From positions 1-6,317 of the forward strand of contig NZKZ01000040.1 in assembly GCA_002694065.1 (NCBI GenBank): DNA of 6,317 nt, given 5' to 3'. The stretch comes from Acidiferrobacter sp. (lineage in GTDB: Bacteria; Pseudomonadota; Gammaproteobacteria; Arenicellales; UBA868). The notes under the pieces were generated by a model. The model did no database searches. It saw nothing but the letters and a program-made list of their open reading frames with translations, and was not told where the DNA came from. Position 1 is the first letter of the stretch, and the number at the start of each line of letters is the position of its first letter. Shown piece after piece: positions 1 through 4,618 of this stretch. Both the position numbers and the translations under genes were made by a program.

Positions 1-1
1 C

Positions 2-226
2 GTCATCAACAAGGTCAGATGGAGGACTCGCATCCTAGGAGGCCCGTGGGTGAAACTCGATGACTTCATGACGCTTCATCCTGAGAGGTACCGCGAGCTA
101 GAAACCGCCATACTGTCGACTGCTATCTGGACAATAGCGGGACCAGAACTGCCACGGTCATGGTGTGCCAGGCTCTCTGATGCCCACTTCTCCCATGCTC
201 TGGAGGCTGTTGGGGCGGTATCATGA
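2..226 (+). CDS. 3' end of an unrecognised protein (partial)
   Basis: An open frame runs in from the left edge with no stop and ends at TGA 224-226, leaving 74 residues of a C-terminus. It is rich in Trp, Leu and Arg (it contains GGPWVKLDDFMTLHPERYRE) and ends HALEAVGAVS. I do not recognise the family, and most of the protein lies outside the window. It is taken as real because the next gene's ATG (223-225) overlaps its stop as ATGA. That junction type recurs at 1031 and 3704. No signal peptide or membrane segment is visible in the part present. Confidence 0.6.
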   Translation, partial: VINKVRWRTRILGGPWVKLDDFMTLHPERYRELETAILSTAIWTIAGPELPRSWCARLSDAHFSHALEAVGAVS

Positions 227-399
227 GTTGCCCGCATACCTCCGAAGAGGCAAAGAGGATGTGGAGCAAGGCATGCGACTTCCACAGGAGGACAGACCTC
301 TCCCACGAGTGCGACACCCCAGTCTTCTGCACAAGGATGGTGAATGAGGCCGGGATGATGGAGGAGGCGTGGACTTCGTTCCAGCGGGAGATGTGCTGA
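223..399 (+). CDS. 58-aa Cys/His-rich small protein, possible zinc binder
   Basis: This short gene starts at ATG 223 inside the upstream stop (ATGA) and ends at TGA 397-399, whose last base is the first base of the next ATG. Being locked between two overlaps is the main evidence that it is translated. The protein has Cys at 3, 18, 30, 36 and 58 and His at 5, 21 and 28. The order CPH, then CDFH, then HEC, then C36 could supply four zinc ligands (for example Cys18, His21, Cys30, Cys36), but it matches no standard finger spacing I know. Function is unknown. A small nucleic-acid-binding or adaptor protein is a guess from size and Cys/His content. Confidence 0.6.
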   Translation: MSCPHTSEEAKRMWSKACDFHRRTDLSHECDTPVFCTRMVNEAGMMEEAWTSFQREMC

Positions 400-695
400 T
401 GGGGAACTCGTGGATGAAGAGGCACTCGCCTCAGATACAGGGGAGGGGGGGTGATACCATAGATCGCACCGAAGGCCAGAGACGTTATTGGGAGAGATAC
501 AACAAGTGGAAGGCCTCACACATCGGTCCCAATGGAAAACGGCTTGAGAACCCCCTCAAGGCTGGAGACTCGTGGAACCCCCGACTGAAGTGCTGGAACA
601 ACGATGTGTACAGGGGGGAGAGGTACCCGGAGGGTCACAAGAGGCAGGGGGAGCTGACAGCCAAGGGGGAGAGACTAGCAGGGAGGCCGACCTAG
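399..695 (+). CDS. 98-aa basic protein of unknown function
   Basis: The start is ATG 399, overlapping the previous TGA by one base, with GGGAG at 386-390 eight bases upstream. An in-frame GTG at 369 would add ten residues inside the preceding gene and has less support. The protein is strongly basic and polar, with many Arg, Lys, Gly, Trp and Tyr (segments GQRRYWERYNKWKASHIGPN and GERYPEGHKRQGEL). It has one Cys and no hydrophobic segment. The composition suggests a nucleic-acid-binding or poorly structured protein, but I recognise no family. A seven-G run (445-451) lies within it. The next gene starts directly after its TAG. Confidence 0.6.
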   Translation: MGNSWMKRHSPQIQGRGGDTIDRTEGQRRYWERYNKWKASHIGPNGKRLENPLKAGDSWNPRLKCWNNDVYRGERYPEGHKRQGELTAKGERLAGRPT

Positions 696-1034
696 ATGTG
701 GGTCTTCACCAACAAGGGCTTCCTGAGCATCGTCCAGCACAAGGACATCCCTGATTACTTCCAGGTCAAGTCAAGGGTTCGCAGACCCCTCGAGGAACTC
801 TGGCCGAATCACCCAGTCGAGGTGATTGGATGGGCGGACTACAGGTTCCGCATCTCCATCAGCAAGGAAGAGGTCGTGCCCATTCTGATTGAAGAGATCG
901 AAAGAATCGATTATACGAGTTTCAAGAACTCATGCGATGACGAAGCATACCTCCAGGCCCTAGTCAGGATTTGGACAGAGATGCACAGGTACCAGACGGC
1001 TTCCGAAGATCCGCGTTACTTGCCGGATGTATGA
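696..1034 (+). CDS. 112-aa small conserved protein (phage/actinobacterial-like family, function unknown)
   Basis: ATG 696 follows the previous stop immediately, with GGGAGG at 681-686 nine bases upstream. The layout is distinctive: an N-terminal MWVFTNKGFLSIVQHK, then ADYRFRI near residues 47-53, then an acidic/hydrophobic helix, IDYTSFKN at 71-78, and IWTEMHRYQ at 92-100. From memory this resembles a small uncharacterised family seen in actinobacteria and their phages (MW-F...G-FSIV / DYR-R / IDY-NFK / W--M---Q). I know of no assigned function. The resemblance to a family common in phages supports an accessory or viral context. The stop overlaps the next start (ATGA, 1031-1034). Confidence 0.75.
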   Translation: MWVFTNKGFLSIVQHKDIPDYFQVKSRVRRPLEELWPNHPVEVIGWADYRFRISISKEEVVPILIEEIERIDYTSFKNSCDDEAYLQALVRIWTEMHRYQTASEDPRYLPDV

Positions 1035-1819
1035 ATCAGACGCCGAAGCACCCGAATTGCGAGAGTTTGAGATTACTTGCCGATGGTATGAGTTCGACGA
1101 AAAATGAAACCGATGACGAAGATGCAACAAGGAGAAAGGAGCTCGAGGACAGGCTCCTCGGCGAACGACTCTTGCATGTATCGGACGAAGAGTGGAGGGG
1201 CCTCTCTCTCCTCGTCAAGACCCTCGAGGAGTCCCCGAGATGCAGGGTAACCAAGCGAGGATCCATCATCGCCAATTTCGACGATGAGGTTGAAGTGGGG
1301 CTCGACGTCAAGAAGACAATTGCCAGGAAGGAAGGAGCCTCTAGACTCTTCGACCGAGCACCGACGGATAGCGACCATCTCGCAGTGTACGCCAGGTCGC
1401 TGGACTCCGGCATCTCCAAGAGGGTCTGCATAGCATCCAGTGATAAATACCCGGAGGAGACCCCTGCGACTGACAAGTGCGTAGCCTTCGTCCTCTGGGC
1501 CAACTCCGGATTCAGAGACCCGCCGCATACCCTGAGGGACGCCGTTGAATTCTGCAAGGACCCGGAGGGCTTCCGGGAGCTCGAGGAGAGTTACGAGCGC
1601 CGTAAGCAGCAGGCGCGACTGAGGAGGCACGAGGAGGACGATGCCATCCGCCGTGAACGACGGCTGAAATCGACGCGGGAACTCCAGGAATGGCGGCTCG
1701 GCCAACTCGGTTGGAGGGAAATCATGCAGGAGCATGAGTCGGATTCCGGGGAGGACACTCTCGAATCCGTGATCGCCCGGGCGATCAGGAAGGCCATGCT
1801 GGGGGGGGTGTTCGAATAG
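1031..1819 (+). CDS. 262-aa charged protein with C-terminal coiled-coil-like region, function unknown
   Basis: The start is ATG 1031, overlapping the previous TGA (ATGA). An in-frame TTG at 971 would lie deep inside the upstream gene and is less likely. The N-terminal ~60 residues are acidic and polar. Residues ~70-175 look globular (CRVTKRGSIIANFDDEVEVG, then CVAFVLWANSGFRDPPH near 150-166). Residues ~180-222 are a dense run of Glu, Arg and Lys with no Pro, likely a long helix or coiled coil. The C-terminus ends MLGGVFE, encoded partly by an eight-G run (1801-1808). It is the last gene before the ubiquitin-like cassette. I do not recognise the family and see no catalytic motif. Confidence 0.7.
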   Translation: MNQTPKHPNCESLRLLADGMSSTKNETDDEDATRRKELEDRLLGERLLHVSDEEWRGLSLLVKTLEESPRCRVTKRGSIIANFDDEVEVGLDVKKTIARKEGASRLFDRAPTDSDHLAVYARSLDSGISKRVCIASSDKYPEETPATDKCVAFVLWANSGFRDPPHTLRDAVEFCKDPEGFRELEESYERRKQQARLRRHEEDDAIRRERRLKSTRELQEWRLGQLGWREIMQEHESDSGEDTLESVIARAIRKAMLGGVFE

Positions 1820-1916
1820 GGGGCGTAGAATCACAATCCCGGCAATTAACCCGACAAGACCGGTTCGGGCCTTCAAATACTTTCAGAGTAACTAAGCAAG
1901 ACAAGGAGGAAAAGGA
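1820..1916 (+). promoter_or_regulatory. Leader and possible promoter of the ubiquitin-like cassette
   Basis: This 97-nt spacer is the first real gap in the plus-strand gene run. AAGGAGG at 1903-1909 lies seven bases before ATG 1917, the strongest SD in the window. An A/T-rich stretch, TTCAAATACTTT (1872-1883), is a plausible archaeal TATA element. It would place the transcription start near 1900-1905, giving a very short leader. A weak dyad CCCGA/TCGGG (1850-1854 and 1865-1869) lies just upstream. The SD is seen directly. The TATA assignment is an inference, and no convincing BRE is visible. Confidence 0.45.
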
Positions 1917-2132
1917 ATGGAAGAGATAACGACCACCGTCGAGATCGCTGACCGGACCGGACACACCACCCTGCAGCTGACAAAGGCCGAGACACTGTCT
2001 CGCGTCTCGGACAGCAGCGGGTCCTGGGTCTTCGCAGGTGACCAGATGGTTCAGCCAGAGCAACTAGCTCGGGCTGACTGGGAAACTGTGGGGACCGTCA
2101 GGATAGTGCCCGGTCTGCAAGGCGGACTGTGA
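1917..2132 (+). CDS. Ubiquitin-like modifier protein ending Gly-Gly-Leu
   Basis: This 71-residue protein is small enough to be a single beta-grasp domain. Residues 38-70 align without gaps to ubiquitin residues 44-76: VFAGDQ against IFAGKQ, a shared Leu at 50, a shared Thr at 60, and VRIVPGLQGG against LHLVLRLRGG. By eye 10 of 33 positions are identical. Upstream, TGHTTLQLTKAETLSRV (14-30) matches ubiquitin's TGKTITLEV...DTIENV with one gap. Between these blocks about ten residues are missing relative to ubiquitin, so the central helix must be short. Gly69-Gly70 is followed by a single Leu, implying a precursor that needs trimming, and a JAMM protease gene lies nearby. The only lysine is Lys23 and there is no Cys. 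It is a likely protein modifier; sulfur-carrier use (MoaD/ThiS-like) is an alternative. Confidence 0.85.
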   Translation: MEEITTTVEIADRTGHTTLQLTKAETLSRVSDSSGSWVFAGDQMVQPEQLARADWETVGTVRIVPGLQGGL

Positions 2133-2146
2133 CGGTAACGGCACAC

Positions 2147-2162
2147 TGCCCCTAACGGGGCA
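2147..2162 (+). repeat. Hairpin 1 between modifier and enzyme genes
   Basis: Perfect inverted repeat TGCCCC-TAAC-GGGGCA, 6 bp with a 4-nt loop, starting 14 nt after the modifier stop codon. No T-run follows, so it is not a classical intrinsic terminator. It could protect a processed 3' end of the modifier mRNA or slow the polymerase. Confidence 0.6.
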
Positions 2163-2176
2163 CGGAATTACGTAAG

Positions 2177-2203
2177 CCCGGCCGGGGGTAACTCCCGGCC
2201 GGG
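2177..2203 (+). repeat. Hairpin 2: GC-rich 10-bp stem before the E2-like gene
   Basis: Two copies of the self-complementary decamer CCCGGCCGGG (2177-2186 and 2194-2203) are separated by GGTAACT. In RNA they form a 10-bp all-GC stem, extendable by a G-T and a G-C pair to a TAA loop. Each copy is also a palindrome in DNA and could be a protein-binding site. The hairpin ends 14 nt before the SD of the next gene. An 8-bp palindrome TTACGTAA (2168-2175) lies just upstream. It probably modulates expression of the enzyme genes relative to the modifier (inference). Confidence 0.6.
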
Positions 2204-2229
2204 TGGAACAACAATTCAGAGGAAAAACA

Positions 2230-2265
2230 ATGAAACAAGAAATGAAACAAGAAATGGAAACAAGA
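2230..2265 (+). repeat. 12-nt tandem repeat at the start of the E2-like gene
   Basis: ATGAAACAAGAA occurs twice in tandem (2230-2241, 2242-2253), followed by a diverged third unit ATGGAAACAAGA (2254-2265). It encodes MKQE, MKQE, METR. Three in-frame ATGs result, so the start could shift by repeat gain or loss without breaking the frame. The first ATG has the best SD spacing. The stretch is A-rich compared with the GC-rich flanks, which may keep the start region unstructured. Confidence 0.7.
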
Positions 2266-3039
2266 AACAACAGAGAATGCGAGAGATTGATCGACAGACT
2301 CTCGATAGATGGCCTCGACGGGCACAACAAGTCCGTCGAGTGGCTCTTAGAATCGTGCGAGTTGCTTGGAGCGGAAGTACAAGGGAAACCATCGGATAAC
2401 CACTACGACTCGGAAGTCTTCGAAATCCGACTGAGTGGAAAGGATTCGGGCGTTGATTACCGAATCAAGGTGCAGTACAGACCTGAGATTCTGAGGCTGC
2501 TAGGTAAGAGAATCGACGGGGTTAACTTGGATAGCTTCAAGGAGATCGAAACCATATACACGCCATTCAGTAGAATGGTGGAATTCGATACGTCGTGGTT
2601 CGATCACACGAGAAGGGAATGGGCGCGCTTCTGCATAGTCCCGAAACGCCAACGGCACAGCGACATACCAGCAGAACACGTTGCGGGTATCTACCCCGTG
2701 ACGCAGGTTTGGCCACTGGACCGGATCGTCTCGCTGATGCATGCCCTCAATGACGACCTCAGATCGGCAATGATGCCTGAAATGGACACACTTCGGAGAG
2801 AGCTCTGCTCGGCTTACCCCCTTTCATGGTTCGAGGGATTGACGGACGAGCGCCTGGACTTCGAAGAGGTCTCGACCTACGTGACTCACCTGAAGGACCT
2901 CATCGACACTTCTTCCTGGGAGGAGTTCACTGACACGGCAGAAGCGTTCGAGCCAATCGCGGAGATGCTCAGGGAGGCAAACTCCGCCAGACGTGAGACC
3001 CGGGACCAAGTGACTGGCCGTCCGATGGAGGTCGAGTGA
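2230..3039 (+). CDS. Candidate E2-like (UBC-fold) conjugating protein
   Basis: The start is ATG 2230, with AGAGGA (2218-2223) six bases upstream. The in-frame GTG at 2203 overlaps hairpin 2 and has no SD. The 269-residue protein begins with repeated MKQE units. Residues 33-83 read like an E2 start: a helix, then strands FEIRLSG and YRIKVQY. The segment from Tyr110 to Cys135 matches canonical E2 spacing: TPFSRMVEF against YPFKPPKVAF, then exactly sixteen positions from Phe119 to Cys135 as in UbcH5-type enzymes. Asp125-His126 sits at or beside the HPN position. After an insertion of about 17 residues, VWPLDRIVSLMHAL (160-173) resembles the post-cysteine E2 helix (W-S/T-P...). Cys135 is thus the candidate thioester residue. 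Residues ~175-269 are an extra helical tail. Identity is low and the HPN motif is not intact, so the call rests on spacing plus its position between modifier and E1 genes. Confidence 0.6.
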   Translation: MKQEMKQEMETRNNRECERLIDRLSIDGLDGHNKSVEWLLESCELLGAEVQGKPSDNHYDSEVFEIRLSGKDSGVDYRIKVQYRPEILRLLGKRIDGVNLDSFKEIETIYTPFSRMVEFDTSWFDHTRREWARFCIVPKRQRHSDIPAEHVAGIYPVTQVWPLDRIVSLMHALNDDLRSAMMPEMDTLRRELCSAYPLSWFEGLTDERLDFEEVSTYVTHLKDLIDTSSWEEFTDTAEAFEPIAEMLREANSARRETRDQVTGRPMEVE

Positions 3040-3707
3040 TGCCGGTAACCGTGACGATAGTGGGGGCCGGCGGCATCGGCTCGCACCTTGTGGGTGCCCT
3101 AGTGCCTGCTATCCACAGGGGGGAACTCGTAGAGCGACTCGGAGGCATCGTCCTCAGGATCCACGACTCGGACCTGGTGAGCAAGCAGAACCTCGCCCAT
3201 CAGAGGTTCCTGCCCTCAGAGGTTGGGAGGCACAAGACAATGGCCCTGAGGTCGTCCCTTCTGCAGTTCGAGAGCGACCTTATGAAAGTGGAGGCCATAA
3301 CCGAGGACGTCAGAAGAGCCTCCGACATAGGGGATTCGGACCTGGTAGTAGTCGCCGTCGACTCCTCCCTGGCCCGCAGGGTTGCGCATGAACACACCTC
3401 TAGGTGGCTCGATCTGAGGTGCTCCGGAGACGGTTACATCGCAATAGACCACAGAGTCAGCAGAGGGCAGGTGGACTCACTGACCACGGACCAACCCCCG
3501 ATGTCTTGCCAGTTGGAGGGGTCGATCGAAGTAGGAAACATCCAGTTCGGATTCATGGCCGCAGCGGCCCACGGAGCACAGTGGGTGTTGCAATCACTCA
3601 GGGAGGTGTCCGGGGATCCCGGGACGATGCCACCGTTGCCGCAGTCGGCTAGCATCTCCTTCGGGACTCTCGGCAGGCTAGAGCTATTGGGCGAGGTGGA
3701 AGTATGA
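3039..3707 (+). CDS. E1-like ThiF/MoeB-family adenylating enzyme
   Basis: ATG 3039 overlaps the previous TGA by one base (TGATG), with GGAGG (3027-3031) seven bases upstream. The 222-residue protein is one Rossmann-type E1 adenylation domain. It has GAGGIG at 9-14 for ATP, Asp43 and Asp45 in IHDSDLVSKQN (acidic strand end), Asn51, Gln55, Lys66 in VGRHK, and Asp108 in VVVAVDSS where MoeB has the CTDN aspartate. In MoeB's NLQRQ motif the Arg position is His54 here, with Arg56 two residues on. The paired CxxC zinc ligands of MoeB and ThiF are absent. The only cysteines are Cys128 and Cys157. Cys157 sits in PPMSCQLE before a helical segment, a place where related short ThiF proteins (PRTRC type, from memory) also carry a Ser-Cys. 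Expected role: adenylating the C-terminal Gly of the 71-aa modifier. No catalytic-cysteine or UFD domain is fused, so it is simpler than eukaryotic E1. Confidence 0.9.
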   Translation: MPVTVTIVGAGGIGSHLVGALVPAIHRGELVERLGGIVLRIHDSDLVSKQNLAHQRFLPSEVGRHKTMALRSSLLQFESDLMKVEAITEDVRRASDIGDSDLVVVAVDSSLARRVAHEHTSRWLDLRCSGDGYIAIDHRVSRGQVDSLTTDQPPMSCQLEGSIEVGNIQFGFMAAAAHGAQWVLQSLREVSGDPGTMPPLPQSASISFGTLGRLELLGEVEV

Positions 3708-4213
3708 ATCAGGGGCAAACAGTGACTCCTAGGATACACTCGGAAGGGGCCGTCTCTCTCGACATAAGGTCAGGAAGAGTGGAATCAACCAGTGTCAAGG
3801 AGACCATTGCCGCCCTCGCCCAAATGGAGGACTGGCCGAGTCTATGGAGGTTGGCCGACTCGATGTCACGGGAGGTGAGTATCCTATTCGACGCTGAAGG
3901 AAGCGTCTGGGTCGACATCGGAACGAGGGGACACGTCTCCCTGGCACCGCCAGTCGGAGCCGTGATCCCGTTCAGGCTGTGGATCCACACTCACCCATGG
4001 GACCCGTACTGGAGTCAGACCGACAAGGACACGCTAGCATCGTACTCCACCATCCTTCAATCGGCCCTCGTGCTCGGTCACGATCGAATGAAGTGGGCTC
4101 GTCATGGCTCACCAAAGGAATCCATCGAATCAACTGGACCCCTATCCAGTTGGTCTTCGGAGCCCTGTGTTTACTACCCAAAGAATTCCGAAGAAACAAG
4201 GGAGGGTTTCTAG
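3704..4213 (+). CDS. JAMM/MPN-type metalloprotease, candidate modifier-processing or deconjugating enzyme
   Basis: ATG 3704 overlaps the E1-like stop (ATGA), with GAGGTG (3693-3698) five bases upstream. The 169-residue protein carries a JAMM-type zinc motif, IHTHPWDPYWSQTD at 94-107, giving His95, His97, Ser104 and Asp107. Glu57 in MSREVSILFD, at the start of a predicted strand, is a good candidate for the upstream catalytic Glu. The stretch from His97 to Ser104 holds six residues where Csn5, RadC and most JAB proteins have seven, so the loop is one residue short. The likely role is removing the terminal Leu of the modifier precursor, cleaving isopeptide bonds to targets, or both. About 50 C-terminal residues (WARHGSPKESIE...EETREGF) show no known motif. 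The stop is followed in frame by two more stops (TAG TGA TAG, 4211-4219). Confidence 0.85.
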   Translation: MNQGQTVTPRIHSEGAVSLDIRSGRVESTSVKETIAALAQMEDWPSLWRLADSMSREVSILFDAEGSVWVDIGTRGHVSLAPPVGAVIPFRLWIHTHPWDPYWSQTDKDTLASYSTILQSALVLGHDRMKWARHGSPKESIESTGPLSSWSSEPCVYYPKNSEETREGF

Positions 4214-4476
4214 TGATAGACGAGGAAGAGGCTTTGGAGAAGCTCAGATCATTCCGAGACTCAATTAGGAGGTTGTCGGAACTCTCACAGGAATCCGGAC
4301 CCAGGATGGACATCAACGAAATCGTCAACGCAGTACTGGGGGGAGAAACAGAATCTGACAGAGAACTGGTGTCCTTGGTCAGGGCTGCATTTCAGAGCAG
4401 CGCAAAGCCGATGGGCCTCCTAGAAATGGCTCGAGGGATCCTGGCAATCAAGAAATGGCGTGAGGTGTGGGTCTGA
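4213..4476 (+). CDS. 87-aa helical protein, fifth gene of the modifier cassette
   Basis: The start is GTG 4213, overlapping the JAMM stop TAG by one base, with GGAGG (4201-4205) seven bases upstream. The frame stays open back to 3979, but those earlier starts lie inside the JAMM gene. The protein reads as two or three helices: EEALEKLRSFRDSIRRLSEL near 5-24, INEIVNAVLGG near 34-44, and ELVSLVRAAF through GLLEMARGILAIKKWREVWV at 51-87. It has no Cys and only scattered charged residues, so it is not a RING, U-box or zinc finger. Tight coupling to the JAMM gene suggests it works with the cassette as adaptor, regulator, target or inhibitor, but nothing in the sequence says which. I do not recognise the family. 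Confidence 0.65.
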   Translation: MIDEEEALEKLRSFRDSIRRLSELSQESGPRMDINEIVNAVLGGETESDRELVSLVRAAFQSSAKPMGLLEMARGILAIKKWREVWV

Positions 4477-4481
4477 CGGGG

Positions 4482-4524
4482 GTTCCGAAAGGTGTCGAAA
4501 AGCCAGCCTGTAACACCTTGGAAC
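4482..4524 (+). terminator. Stem-loop after the cassette, possible 3' end or processing signal
   Basis: GTTCC (4482-4486) plus AAGGTGT (4489-4495) pair with ACACCTT (4513-4519) plus GGAAC (4520-4524). The result is 12 bp with a 2-nt GA bulge and a 17-nt loop, beginning six bases after the last cassette stop codon. No T-run follows directly, so a classical intrinsic terminator is unlikely. An mRNA 3'-end stabiliser or pause site is equally possible. The structure is clear; the role is inferred. Confidence 0.45.
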
Positions 4525-4618
4525 TAGGAATGGTTAAGGGCCGCTCAACACGCACGTCAAAGTCCCCCTCGCCAGATGGGGTGTTTTACCTGTGCGCGGT
4601 GCACATGGAGGGCTATAA
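4525..4618 (+). promoter_or_regulatory. Upstream region of the TFB gene with SD and hairpin
   Basis: GGAGGG (4607-4612) lies six bases before the TTG start at 4619 and decides that start. Immediately upstream, TGTGC-GCGGT-GCACA (4591-4605) is a perfect 5-bp dyad that could hide the SD or bind a regulator. Further up, CCCC (4564-4567) and GGGG (4578-4581) flank a loop and are followed by TGTTTTA (4582-4588). This could be a weak terminator for the cassette or the A/T-rich core of the TFB promoter. I cannot choose between these by eye. Confidence 0.4.

Noticed and set aside
1073..1876. Minus-strand open frame of 267 codons opposite the 262-aa gene
   Set aside because: It is slightly longer than the plus-strand gene but has no coupling to neighbours. 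The plus-strand gene has an ATGA overlap and sits in an unbroken same-strand run. The antisense frame is open because of GC-rich codon bias.
2203..2229. GTG 2203 as the start of the E2-like gene
   Set aside because: The GTG begins on the last base of the 10-bp hairpin and has no SD, whereas ATG 2230 has AGAGGA at ideal spacing.
3979..4212. Upstream extension of the 87-aa gene to a start at 3979
   Set aside because: It would lie wholly inside the JAMM gene in another frame, across the zinc motif. GTG 4213 has a good SD and the usual one-base overlap.
1917..4213. Lambda-type tail assembly pair (JAMM-containing K and ubiquitin-like I)
   Set aside because: Those lie among tail genes and have no E1 or E2 partner. 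Here an E1-like enzyme and an E2-like candidate are present and no tail gene is seen.
2230..4213. CBASS type II (Cap2/Cap3)
   Set aside because: No CD-NTase or effector gene is visible, the E1 and E2 are separate rather than fused, and a dedicated ubiquitin-like modifier is encoded.
4211..4219. TAG readthrough (pyrrolysine) at the end of the JAMM gene
   Set aside because: TAG is followed in frame by TGA and TAG, and TAG also ends other genes here right before new starts, so it acts as an ordinary stop.
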